Source of the DNA: JAPORK01 sp026710285 | GTDB taxonomy: Bacteria > Pseudomonadota > Gammaproteobacteria > Pseudomonadales > Endozoicomonadaceae | Assembly: GCA_965201045.1 (NCBI GenBank) | Contig: OZ241746.1 | Span: 2,976,001 to 3,040,000, forward strand | Length of the DNA: 64,000 nt | Direction: 5' to 3' | In this document: piece by piece, positions 8,485-17,846 of the stretch | How the letters are laid out: each line of letters opens with the position of its first letter | How positions within the stretch are numbered: position 1 is the stretch's first letter | The notes under the pieces: generated by a model | Seen by the model: only the letters and a program-made list of their open reading frames with translations | Told to the model about the DNA's origin: nothing | Database searches by the model: none | Program-made: the position numbers and the translations under genes

Positions 8485-11400
8485 ATGCAGTGTTTGTATT
8501 ACCTGTTAAAACAACAAAAAGAATATGTGGTAAGGTGTGTCGTAAATAAGAGGTATCAGTTTTTTCTAAAGATGATGTTGATGACTTTTAGTTTTTTTCT
8601 GTCAATGATTAATCCTGTATATGGTGAAAATACGGATCAACAAAAAAAGCTTTATAAAACAGTATTTGTAACTGAAGAGGCGCTATCTGATCAGGGAGTG
8701 GGTTGGTTAGTAAAAACGCCCATGAAAGCCCTGCAATTCTTGCAGAAAAAGGCACCCAATATGTTGGTTGAAATGTTGCATGAATATAGCTTTAAAGCAA
8801 CGCATAAACATTTAGGTGAAAACGACAATACACGTAAAACTTTTTTCTCTTCCATTCCTGGATTAAAAGAGGTTATCGCTATTTATTCTGGTAAAGAGCG
8901 TACTCCGAAAACAGCAGAAAAAAATCCTTTGTTTATTACGCTAAGTGGAATGTTGAAACATTTGGAGGAGCAATCAAAAACTGAAGATCCTCAATTCAAA
9001 GCACTGTTAAAAACGTTGAATACCCCCATGGATACTACAAAGTGGTATATCTATGATGGCGGAACAGCTGATGAAGCGATCAATAATGTGGCTATGGAGT
9101 TTTATCATACTGTTAAGCATTGGGGTAATTCAGTCAGGAACATGCTTTCAGGTAAAAAAAGTAATCAGGCTGAAATTAATGTAAATGCCTTATTTAAAAA
9201 ATGTTTCCAGGATTTGTATCTTCTGGATCAGAAACTTCCGGACTCTGCAAACAAGCGCTATATTGTCACGCTTCAAATGAAAAGTCCGGTATCTGACAAA
9301 AGTGATGATGTTGAAGGTGATGAAACTCACAGCGTTGAAGATAATCGCACGTATCGTGGAGGGAGTAATAAATCACTGGGCAAAGGTATGGGACTGCTTT
9401 TGAGTGTATTGACCGCAGGTCAGTATATTGGTGCAGGAGCTGCCATGACAATACCTCCCGCCCTTATGCCAAAACCTGCAACTTACACAGGAGCTTCTTC
9501 CTGCCTTTCTTCAGATGGTGGGTGTATTCCCGTGGGAAATGCAAATATTACCAGTCTGATGACTAACAACCTTAAAGGTAATTTTATTGCTGTGGAAGAT
9601 ATTAATGGCAGCACAATTTTTCAAAATAGTAATACGACAGTGGCTGCAGTTCCGGGAGAGTTCAGCGGTACTTTCTCTACCGGAGTTTATAGCCTAAATG
9701 GATTTCCGGTAAACGGTACTATACCTTTTTTTGAATCAGTCAACAATAGTCATATTAAGTGTAATGTACCGATAAAAAGTGGAAAAGCACCGGATAATGC
9801 TCAGCCTTTACTTACCCGCCGGGCGTTACATACTAATAAGGTGGAGACAACTTTACAGTGGCTGGAGACTCCTTTATGTATGCATTACTATATTTTTTTA
9901 AGTATGAATTACTATACTCCTCCGGTCGTAGGAAGCATAGAAGGTGACCATAATAAGTTTACTGTAAAAAATAAGCTGTCAGATTGTGCTGCAACACCCT
10001 ACTCGATATATGATTTACATCAACAAGATACAGGAATAATTGCGACTGAAGTATCAGGTAATTATAATTATTTGGAGCATCAGGGGGAAATCCTGGTTTT
10101 TAAAACAGTTAATAATGATGTACCAGGTAATTTGGCAAAAATAATTTCCGGAGCTGATAACAAACTAATCCAAAAAGGTCCTTTTGTCATCAATAGAAGA
10201 TTTAATGTTGGTAATATCGCTTTAACCAGGGGTTACCAAGAGAGAAGTATAAAAGGGGATGGTATTCTGCAATTGCGTGTTCCTGTCAAAGGAACAAATA
10301 TATCACAATGGGGAACAGTTTGTGATGATGGATTTTCTCATCAGGCGAGTTCTGTTGCTTGTCGTCAAATGGGTTTTAATACGGGTCATAAAAAAAATAC
10401 ACAGTATGAATATTCTCAATATTCTCTACGTCCTGTGTTATTAAGTAATATAAGATGTATTGGTAATGAAACATCCCTGCTACAATGTCCTCATAACTTT
10501 ACCAATGAGGATAACTGTACTCAACCGCTTGTTGAAATATATTGTACTGGAGAAAAAAATTATAACAATAATACCTTTTTATATGCAGGTGTCTTAAGTC
10601 ATAGCCCTGAATTTACTACTAATACTCCGGTTGCTTTTTTAGATAAAGCGGGTTATATAGATTTTGGTCAATTCCCTGAAAATAATCGTATCGATACCAG
10701 GAAACCACAGGACTGGAGAGCAGCACAGCAACATATTTGTGCATCAGAAAAATGTGATATTACCTGTCATTATGTAAATGAACAGTTTCATTCTGTTGTC
10801 AGGAATGGAAATAAAACTTATCTGGTGACACGTCAGCGTTATCCGGCAGTAGCGCTGTTTTCTTTTCAGACTGTAATGGAGCGGGAAGCCAAAGGGTTGA
10901 TCCGGGTTACAGACATCAGTCAGCCGGGTGCTAATGGTACAATACGGTTATATGGTCCTTCTGCAGATAATCCGCATTTGGGTGCACAAAATTTAAGCGC
11001 TTATACCCCTCCTGTGAGTAAAGTGGTGATTAATAACACTTTATTGTCATTGCATCGGAGTCCGGTATTTGTTGATTACCTCGGGCTGGAATATTTAAGA
11101 CCTAACAAGGAAGCACCGGGTGTACAGTTAAGTAAAATATCCATTGATGGTACAAGTAGCACATATAATAGTATTAGCTATGATTTTCCTGGAGAAGATG
11201 CATTACTGCTAAATGAAAATGCGGTTTTTACTTATAATGAAACAGATCACACAATAATACAGCGTTCGCTAAATAGTGATGGACAACACTATACGATCGG
11301 TGAAGCCAATGTTACTTATCAGTTACCTCCTGAACCACTCATTGCAACAGGAATAGATGGAAATTATATGTATGTAGTAACAAAAGAGCAGACAGGAGGT

Positions 11401-12099
11401 AATTTTACTGCCACTACAAATTTAATTTTTTCCCGTTACAATTTAAATAATAATGAAAAAGATGTCGGCTGGAACAGATCAGTACAACCCAATGATTTAT
11501 TTGAAGAGACGGGCGAATATCAGCTGTCGTTTGTTGATGATGAGATACAGTTACTCCGCAGAGGTGAACTGTTCAGTCTCGATGGCGTTCCTTATAGTCT
11601 TCAGATACCTCAGGGAGGTGGATGTAGTGAGATACATAAAGAACAAGCACTTATGGTATCTGTTGACAAACCAGTCTCACAAGCGATGTTACAATCTGAG
11701 CTATCATCAATACCAGGATTAACATCAACATCAGTATTAATATCAACACCAACACCAACACCAACACCAACATTAGCATTAGCATTAACATTAACACCAA
11801 CATCAGCATTAGCATTAACATCAACGCCAACATTAACACCAATGCCAACATCATCAACATCTGAACATATTTCAAAAGAAGTTTTTGCCGGAACAGTTAT
11901 TGGTTCGGTTATTGTAGTAGGAACAGCGATGTATGTAGCTACTGTATGCAAAATGTCTTATGACAAGAAGAAGCGTTGTCGTTTACATAGTGATCACAAT
12001 CACACATTTATAGAAGACATTGATGATACTCAGGGTGTTACAGACAAACCTGAAAATAATGCAGTAAAAAAACAAGAGTTTTTAGAGACCCCGGTATAA
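8485..12099 (+). CDS. Secreted SRCR-domain protein with long cytoplasmic-type tail (array copy 3)
   Basis: This 1204-residue protein is the last and most divergent array member. It has an extended signal peptide (cleavage near VYG), the shared N-terminal domain, an SRCR domain at about 592-687 (WGTVCDDGF, ACRQMGF, NIRCIGNETSLLQC; six cysteines), a Thr/Pro/Leu/Ala stalk, a transmembrane helix (about 1128-1154) and a 50-residue tail. The tail has the basic anchor KKKR, then an acidic stretch, and ends LETPV, a fit to a class I PDZ ligand. A few extra residues (around CMHYYIFLSMNYY) are inserted near residue 475. AAGGAAG precedes the ATG. It lacks the shared nonsense codon of copies 1 and 2. Location in or on a membrane and a host-facing role are inferred. 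Confidence 0.88.
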   Translation: MQCLYYLLKQQKEYVVRCVVNKRYQFFLKMMLMTFSFFLSMINPVYGENTDQQKKLYKTVFVTEEALSDQGVGWLVKTPMKALQFLQKKAPNMLVEMLHEYSFKATHKHLGENDNTRKTFFSSIPGLKEVIAIYSGKERTPKTAEKNPLFITLSGMLKHLEEQSKTEDPQFKALLKTLNTPMDTTKWYIYDGGTADEAINNVAMEFYHTVKHWGNSVRNMLSGKKSNQAEINVNALFKKCFQDLYLLDQKLPDSANKRYIVTLQMKSPVSDKSDDVEGDETHSVEDNRTYRGGSNKSLGKGMGLLLSVLTAGQYIGAGAAMTIPPALMPKPATYTGASSCLSSDGGCIPVGNANITSLMTNNLKGNFIAVEDINGSTIFQNSNTTVAAVPGEFSGTFSTGVYSLNGFPVNGTIPFFESVNNSHIKCNVPIKSGKAPDNAQPLLTRRALHTNKVETTLQWLETPLCMHYYIFLSMNYYTPPVVGSIEGDHNKFTVKNKLSDCAATPYSIYDLHQQDTGIIATEVSGNYNYLEHQGEILVFKTVNNDVPGNLAKIISGADNKLIQKGPFVINRRFNVGNIALTRGYQERSIKGDGILQLRVPVKGTNISQWGTVCDDGFSHQASSVACRQMGFNTGHKKNTQYEYSQYSLRPVLLSNIRCIGNETSLLQCPHNFTNEDNCTQPLVEIYCTGEKNYNNNTFLYAGVLSHSPEFTTNTPVAFLDKAGYIDFGQFPENNRIDTRKPQDWRAAQQHICASEKCDITCHYVNEQFHSVVRNGNKTYLVTRQRYPAVALFSFQTVMEREAKGLIRVTDISQPGANGTIRLYGPSADNPHLGAQNLSAYTPPVSKVVINNTLLSLHRSPVFVDYLGLEYLRPNKEAPGVQLSKISIDGTSSTYNSISYDFPGEDALLLNENAVFTYNETDHTIIQRSLNSDGQHYTIGEANVTYQLPPEPLIATGIDGNYMYVVTKEQTGGNFTATTNLIFSRYNLNNNEKDVGWNRSVQPNDLFEETGEYQLSFVDDEIQLLRRGELFSLDGVPYSLQIPQGGGCSEIHKEQALMVSVDKPVSQAMLQSELSSIPGLTSTSVLISTPTPTPTPTLALALTLTPTSALALTSTPTLTPMPTSSTSEHISKEVFAGTVIGSVIVVGTAMYVATVCKMSYDKKKRCRLHSDHNHTFIEDIDDTQGVTDKPENNAVKKQEFLETPV

Positions 12100-12505
12100 C
12101 CTGTCTTTTTACACAAATTCTGGCTCGGAGTTTTTGGTTTAATAAAAAACTTTCCACAAATAGATAACTCTGAAAAGCAGGGTAGTGTTCATTTTATTGT
12201 GTGTGATGTGGTGGGTGATGGAGATGGAGTCAATTGAGGAATGCCCTCGTGATTTGACCACCACGCCATTGCCCGACCCTACGACGGCATATTTTTGAAA
12301 ATAATGACATAAAACATAGTATCTTGTGCCAACAAATCTCCAAGCTGGGGTTCAGTGACATTCAGTGCATTAATATAGTGGATAAATTGTAGTGGTTTAG
12401 GTTTCTTGCGGCTTGACGAGTTTACCCGCATAACCAGGCGAACACCCATACAAAACTACAAAATGCTCCCCCACGGCAGACCCAATAAAATGGATGCTAC
12501 CGTTA
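12100..12505. other. Intergenic region with a dispersed repeat, no gene seen
   Basis: This stretch between the SRCR array and glnA holds one copy of an 81-bp dispersed repeat (12204-12284). No coding frame with a ribosome-binding site and family resemblance was found. The array spacer is not present here. Confidence 0.5.
12204..12284. repeat. 81-bp dispersed repeat, copy 1
   Basis: The stretch from TGATGTGGTGGGTGATGG to GACCCTACGA recurs at 38259-38339 with only a few base changes. The second copy interrupts a gene, so this looks like a mobile or formerly mobile sequence. Its class is not recognised. Confidence 0.75.
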
Positions 12506-12523
12506 AAAAGCAAGGGGGCTTTT
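12506..12523 (-). terminator. Probable glnA terminator
   Basis: AAAAGC and GCTTTT pair around a six-base loop 30 bases after the glnA stop (read on the minus strand), ending in a T run. It is a short but standard intrinsic terminator. Confidence 0.5.
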
Positions 12524-12552
12524 GTTATACAGCTAAAAACGCTGGGCAGTAT

Positions 12553-13959
12553 TTAGCAGCTATAGTAAAGCTCAAACTCCGCAGGGTGTGTTGTTGCAGA
12601 AATTTTTTCACACTCTGCTCTTTTCAGCGTAATATAACTTTCAATAAGATCTTCATTAAATACATGACCGGCAATTAAAAAATCATGATCCCGTTCAAGT
12701 GCATCAAGCGCTGAATGCAAAGAAGTTGCAACCGTTGGAATGTTCTCTTTCTCTTCCGGGGGAAGATCATAGAGGTCTTTATCTGCTGGATCTCCGGGAT
12801 GAATGCGGTTTTTTATCCCATCCAGACCCGCCATCAGAATAGCCGCAAAAGTCAGGTACGGGTTTCCGGTGGGGTCAGGAAAACGCACTTCAATACGACG
12901 TGCTTTAGCACTAGCAGCAAAAGGAATGCGAATTGAAGCTGAACGATTGCACGCTGAGTAAGCCAGCATAACCGGTGCTTCAAATCCAGGTACCAAACGT
13001 TTGTAGGAATTAGTGGAAGCGTTTGTAAAAGCGTTGATAGCTCTGGCATGCTTAATAATACCACCAATATAAAATAGTGCCGTTTCGCTAAGACCAGCAT
13101 AACCTTCACCGGCAAAAATATTTTTGCCATTTTTACTGATTGATGTGTGGACGTGCATACCTGTTCCGTTATCACCTACCAGTGGTTTTGGCATAAAAGT
13201 AGCAGTTTTACCCATAATATGTGCCGTATTATGGATGCAGTATTTTTGTATTTGTACTTCATCAGCTTTGCGGGTAAGTGTATTGAACTGGGTACCAATT
13301 TCGCACTGCCCTGCGGTACCTACTTCATGATGATGTACTTCGACAGGTACACCCATTGCTTCCATTGCCTGACACATAGCGGTACGAACTTCATGAAGAG
13401 AATCAACAGGAGGTACCGGAAAATAGCCGCCTTTGATGCCGGGGCGATGACCAGTGTTACCCTCTGTAAAGGTTTTATTTGAAGACCATGCTGCTTCTTC
13501 AGAATTGATTTCATAGGATGCGCCGGAAATGTCAATATTCCACTTTACATCGTCAAATACAAAAAATTCAGGTTCCGGACCAAAAAAGGCGGTATCTCCA
13601 ATTCCGCTAGCAGCCAGGTAGTGTTCTGCCCGCTTAGCAACAGAACGGGGATCCCGTTTATAAGCTTGCATTGTTATTGGTTCCACAACATCACAGCGCA
13701 GGTTAATAGTGCTCTCTTCTGTAAACGGATCAATCACAGCGCTTGCATCATCTGGTAATAGCACCATGTCAGATTCATGGATTCCTTTCCACCCGGCGAT
13801 AGAAGAACCATCAAACATTTTTCCGTTTTCAAATATTTCATCATCAATAAGATTGATGGGGAGGGTAACATGCTGCTCTTTACCCTGAGTATCGGTAAAG
13901 CGTAAATCTGCCCATTTCACACTATGTTCCTGGATTAGTGTTTTTGTATTTTTTGACAC
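12553..13959 (-). CDS. glnA: Glutamine synthetase, type I
   Basis: This 468-residue cytoplasmic enzyme condenses ammonium and glutamate to glutamine with ATP, the main entry for assimilated nitrogen. The length equals the proteobacterial GSI-beta family. Visible hallmarks are MFDGSSIAGWKGI, FFGPEPEFFVFD, the ammonium/metal region HHHEVGTAGQCEIG and the adenylylation motif DLYDLPPEE, with the Tyr at residue 397 as in E. coli. The start codon is GTG (13957-13959), chosen because GGAGA lies at the right distance upstream. The adenylylation site implies GlnE/PII-type control. No ntrBC follows; the gene stands alone between the SRCR array and leuS. No clear sigma-54 site was seen upstream. Confidence 0.97.
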   Translation of the reverse strand: MSKNTKTLIQEHSVKWADLRFTDTQGKEQHVTLPINLIDDEIFENGKMFDGSSIAGWKGIHESDMVLLPDDASAVIDPFTEESTINLRCDVVEPITMQAYKRDPRSVAKRAEHYLAASGIGDTAFFGPEPEFFVFDDVKWNIDISGASYEINSEEAAWSSNKTFTEGNTGHRPGIKGGYFPVPPVDSLHEVRTAMCQAMEAMGVPVEVHHHEVGTAGQCEIGTQFNTLTRKADEVQIQKYCIHNTAHIMGKTATFMPKPLVGDNGTGMHVHTSISKNGKNIFAGEGYAGLSETALFYIGGIIKHARAINAFTNASTNSYKRLVPGFEAPVMLAYSACNRSASIRIPFAASAKARRIEVRFPDPTGNPYLTFAAILMAGLDGIKNRIHPGDPADKDLYDLPPEEKENIPTVATSLHSALDALERDHDFLIAGHVFNEDLIESYITLKRAECEKISATTHPAEFELYYSC

Positions 13960-14194
13960 TGCTTACTTTCTCCGTATGATATTGTTAATTTTTTCAGTTG
14001 TTTATAACCATTTTAAGTGATAAATTTCACATAAAAACGATTAAGTTTATATAAATTTAAAAAAGACCAGTTTAGTGGTATTAATCTACAACGCTGAGTT
14101 TAATACAAAATAGTTCCTCTTTTTTTAAGAGCAAATATTCCGGTTGTAATGCTAAGTGTGCAGGCATAAACAGACCGAAATACAAACTAACCGT

Positions 14195-14215
14195 TACCAG
14201 CTGTTTTAGCTGGTA
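14195..14215 (-). terminator. Hairpin after leuS
   Basis: TACCAGCT and AGCTGGTA form a perfect 8-bp stem with a 5-base loop, 7 bases after the leuS stop. No T run follows on the minus strand, so Rho-independent termination is uncertain. Confidence 0.4.
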
Positions 14216-14221
14216 GCATCT

Positions 14222-16828
14222 TTAAATAGCCACAATATTGACTAATTTGCCTTTAACAACAATTATTTTATGTATTGTTTTGCCCTCGATAAATTTTTTA
14301 ACGTTTTCTTGTCTTTGTGCTTCAAGTTCAATTTCTTCCCTGGATATACCAGCAGCCACTTCCATCCGTGCTCTTACTTTACCGTTAACCTGAATAACCA
14401 GAGTAATCATATCTTTAATGAGTGCGTTTTTATCGCAGGCAGGCCATGCTGCATCAGCAATATCTATTTTTTCTCCGATTTTTTGCCATAGTGTATGACA
14501 GATATGCGGTGCTACAGGAGAAAGAAGTAAGATAATTGTTTTTATCGCTTCATGTTCTGTTGCAACTCCCTGAGGTGTTGCGTCTTTAAATTTAAGCAGC
14601 ACATTGCTCAATTCCATAATTGCAGCGATAGCCGTATTAAACGTTTGTCGACGTTCATAGTCATTGCTGACTTTTTGAATAGTCTCATGAGTTTTTTGAT
14701 ACAGTATTTTTTGATTTGCAGTCAATTGTTCTATTGCAAGGGGAGTAACCGGACCCTTTTCCAAATGTTCGTGCACAATTTTCCACAGTCTGCGCAGAAA
14801 ACGATAAGCACCTTCAACACCGGATGAAGACCATTCCAGCGTTTGCTCTGGTGGTGCAGCAAAGAGTGTATATAAGCGTACTGTATCAGCACCATAGCGA
14901 TCAATTAATGTTTGCGGGTCAATGCCATTATTTTTAGATTTTGACATTTTAACCATGCCGCCGTGTTCAACGCTATTACCTGTTTTTTTGCAGACAGCTT
15001 TAATTAACCGTCCTTTACTGTCATGTTCTGTGCTGACATCATCAGGATGTACCCAGCATTTTGTTCCTTTGTTATCCATGTAATAGTAGGTGTCAGCCAG
15101 TACCATACCCTGACAAAGCAGACGTTTGAAGGGTTCATTACTTTTGACCAGTCCGGTATCACGAAGTAATTTATGGAAAAAACGGGCGTAAAGAAGGTGC
15201 ATGCAGGCGTGTTCAATACCGCCTGTGTACTGATCTACTGGTAACCAAAAATTAGCTGCCTGAGGATCCAGCAGACCCTGATCGTAATCAGGACAGCAAA
15301 AGCGAGCATAATACCAGCTTGATTCCATAAAAGTATCAAAAGTGTCGGTTTCCTTCTGTGCAGGCTGTCCGTTATGCATAACGGTTGACCAGGTTTTATC
15401 TGATTTGAGTGGAGAGCTGATGCCATCCATGGTGACATCTTCAGGTAGAATAACCGGAAGCTCTTCTTCAGGTACCATCACTTCAGAACCGTCTTCGAGA
15501 TAGCGAACCGGAATAGGTGCCCCCCAATAACGTTGACGACTAACGCTCCAGTCTCGCAAACGATAATTGATCTGACGGCATCCTTTATTATGGGCTATCA
15601 GCCATTGGGCAATAGCATCAAAGGCCTGTTCAAAATTGAGACCATCAAACTGATCAGAGTGAATAAGCTTACCTTTTTCAGTAAAAGCAGCTTTGGAAAG
15701 ATCTGCTGTTACTTCATTGTTATTTGGTGTAATAACTTGTTGAACGGGTAAGTGATAAACTTTTGCAAACTCCCAATCTCTTTGATCATGTGCCGGTACT
15801 GACATAACTGCACCTGATCCATAATCCATTAATACAAAATTGGCAACCCACACCGGAATGAGTTTATCGGAAACCGGATGCTTTACTTGTAAACCGGTAT
15901 CGATGCCTTTTTTTTCCATGGTTGCAAGTTCAGCCTCTGTAGCTGCCTGCGTATCACGATGATACTGATCAATAAATGTTTGTAATGCCGGGTTTTGTTT
16001 GGCTACCGTTTTGCTTAAAGGGTGATCAGGTGCAATGGCCAGGTAAGTAACACCCATCAGTGTATCAGGGCGTGTCGTATACACAGTGAGAAGAGAATCA
16101 CAATTTTCCGGTGTCCGGACAAGTTTAAAGGTAATTTCCACACCTTCACTGCGCCCAATCCAGTTGCGCTGCATGGCTTTTACCTGTTCCGGCCAGTGGG
16201 TTAAGTTATCCAGATCCTGTAACAGCTCATCAGCATAGTCAGTAATTTTGAGGAACCACTGCGGCAATGCTTTGCGTTCAACCAGTGTATCACAACGCCA
16301 GCAACGACCATTTTCAACCTGTTCGTTAGCCAGAACAGTCTGATCATTAGGACACCAGTTGACAGTTGATGTTTTTTTGTAAACTAATTTTTTATGGTAA
16401 AGCTGGGTAAAAAACCATTGTTCCCAACGGTAATAGTCTGACTGACAAGTAGAAAATTCTCTGCTCCAGTCCAGGGCAAACCCCAAATGCTTAAGCTGCT
16501 CTTTCATTGAGTTAATGTTACTGTAAGTCCAGGCAGCTGGTGGAATACTGTTTTTTACTGCGGCAGCCTCTGCGGGCAGACCAAAGGCATCCCAGCCGAT
16601 AGGTTGCAATACATTTTTGCCCAGCATGCGCTGATGTCTTGCAATTGCATCGCTAATAGTGTAGTTACGCACATGACCGACGTGCAGTTTTCCGCTCGGA
16701 TACGGAAACATGAATAAGCAGTAAAACTTTTCTTTATCAGGAGATTCTGTCACATGAAAAGTTTTGTTTTCTGCCCAGTAACGCTGAGCTTCGCTTTCTA
16801 TCTGTTTAGGGTTGTATTGTTCGTCCAT
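14222..16828 (-). CDS. leuS: Leucyl-tRNA synthetase
   Basis: This 868-residue class I synthetase charges tRNA-Leu (E. coli LeuS has 860 residues). The HIGH motif appears as HVGH in PYPSGKLHVGHVRN near residue 45. The KMSKS loop is VKMSKSKNNG near residue 625, and the CP1 editing domain lies between (TTRPDTLMGVTYLA near 250). The N-terminus MDEQYNPKQIE fits the family and begins at ATG 16826-16828. The expected lptE/holA genes do not follow, so the usual gammaproteobacterial leuS operon is broken up here. Confidence 0.98.
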   Translation of the reverse strand: MDEQYNPKQIESEAQRYWAENKTFHVTESPDKEKFYCLFMFPYPSGKLHVGHVRNYTISDAIARHQRMLGKNVLQPIGWDAFGLPAEAAAVKNSIPPAAWTYSNINSMKEQLKHLGFALDWSREFSTCQSDYYRWEQWFFTQLYHKKLVYKKTSTVNWCPNDQTVLANEQVENGRCWRCDTLVERKALPQWFLKITDYADELLQDLDNLTHWPEQVKAMQRNWIGRSEGVEITFKLVRTPENCDSLLTVYTTRPDTLMGVTYLAIAPDHPLSKTVAKQNPALQTFIDQYHRDTQAATEAELATMEKKGIDTGLQVKHPVSDKLIPVWVANFVLMDYGSGAVMSVPAHDQRDWEFAKVYHLPVQQVITPNNNEVTADLSKAAFTEKGKLIHSDQFDGLNFEQAFDAIAQWLIAHNKGCRQINYRLRDWSVSRQRYWGAPIPVRYLEDGSEVMVPEEELPVILPEDVTMDGISSPLKSDKTWSTVMHNGQPAQKETDTFDTFMESSWYYARFCCPDYDQGLLDPQAANFWLPVDQYTGGIEHACMHLLYARFFHKLLRDTGLVKSNEPFKRLLCQGMVLADTYYYMDNKGTKCWVHPDDVSTEHDSKGRLIKAVCKKTGNSVEHGGMVKMSKSKNNGIDPQTLIDRYGADTVRLYTLFAAPPEQTLEWSSSGVEGAYRFLRRLWKIVHEHLEKGPVTPLAIEQLTANQKILYQKTHETIQKVSNDYERRQTFNTAIAAIMELSNVLLKFKDATPQGVATEHEAIKTIILLLSPVAPHICHTLWQKIGEKIDIADAAWPACDKNALIKDMITLVIQVNGKVRARMEVAAGISREEIELEAQRQENVKKFIEGKTIHKIIVVKGKLVNIVAI

Positions 16829-17846
16829 TAGCTACCGGAACCATTTATATTGCATTATTCATCTGAAGTTATGTGACTCCAAAGCATACATTAATGTCTG
16901 TTTTTTGTCTTTAAATTGAGATAATATTTTTCAAAATATACCTTATTAGTTATTTAACTTTTTCGTCAGTGACTGATCTGAAAAGAAGGGCAATGTGTTA
17001 TGGGCAGGCAATAATTAATCGTTTAAATATTTGTACATTATCTGTTTTCAAAGGTTATGCAACGATATTGTTTGCGTTTGCGAGTGTAATTAAAAAATAT
17101 TTTTTTTCGGTTAAACTTTTGATTTTTAATGAATACTTATTTTTAAATGAGAGTGTTTTGATTTGTTGCTGTGTTTTTACGTTTATAGAATGTATTATAG
17201 TAAAGAAATCAATTTCAAAAGTGACTCTGTCTACGATCTGAACTCAGTTTATAATTATGAATGTGGTTTTTGTCAGGATGAGTTAGCAAGTAAAAATATT
17301 TGCAAGATCATATCGATCATTTTTTTCAGAAATGGTTCAAATGCATATTTGTTGATTATTTGTGTAGAATCTGTTGATAAAAAATAAAAATCCTCAAAAA
17401 ATAAAATATTTTTATGTTAACTATTTTCAAAGTTATCCGAAAATCTGTAATTGATATATAAAAAAGCAGAATACAATTTTTTTTGATGCTTAGCAATCGG
17501 TAGTTTAGCATTGATTATATACTCTGATGTTCTTTGTACTGTTATCATAATAAAACTAACAGTCTGAACTTAATTGGTTATTGTGAGTATTAAAGTATTT
17601 ATTGGTTGAGCAGATGTTTTTCTGAATAAAGAATGTAGCACTTTAGTTGCGGTGAGGCAGGTTTTTAAAGTAAAAGCTGGAATCATAAAAATATTGACAA
17701 CCCAAAAAGTATAGTGCGAGATATATAACTGAACTGAAACTTTTAGATTCAGGTATCATCAATGATCAAAAGATTGTTTATTTCAGTTAAATACATCAGA
17801 TTAATAAATAAAACTATGAAATCTGCCAACTTGCGAGGTCGCAATT
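16829..17846. other. Long AT-rich intergenic region, no gene seen
   Basis: About 1 kb between the divergent leuS and relA. Open frames here (for example 16969-17241) are AT-rich, lack a convincing ribosome-binding site and resemble no family. It must contain the promoters of both genes, but none stands out clearly. It may be a decayed gene region. Confidence 0.5.

Noticed and set aside
14195..14215. Riboswitch or attenuator
   Set aside because: Only a simple palindrome lies here, downstream of leuS; nothing suggests ligand binding.
16969..17387. Two overlapping plus-strand frames upstream of relA
   Set aside because: AT-rich, no ribosome-binding site, no family resemblance.
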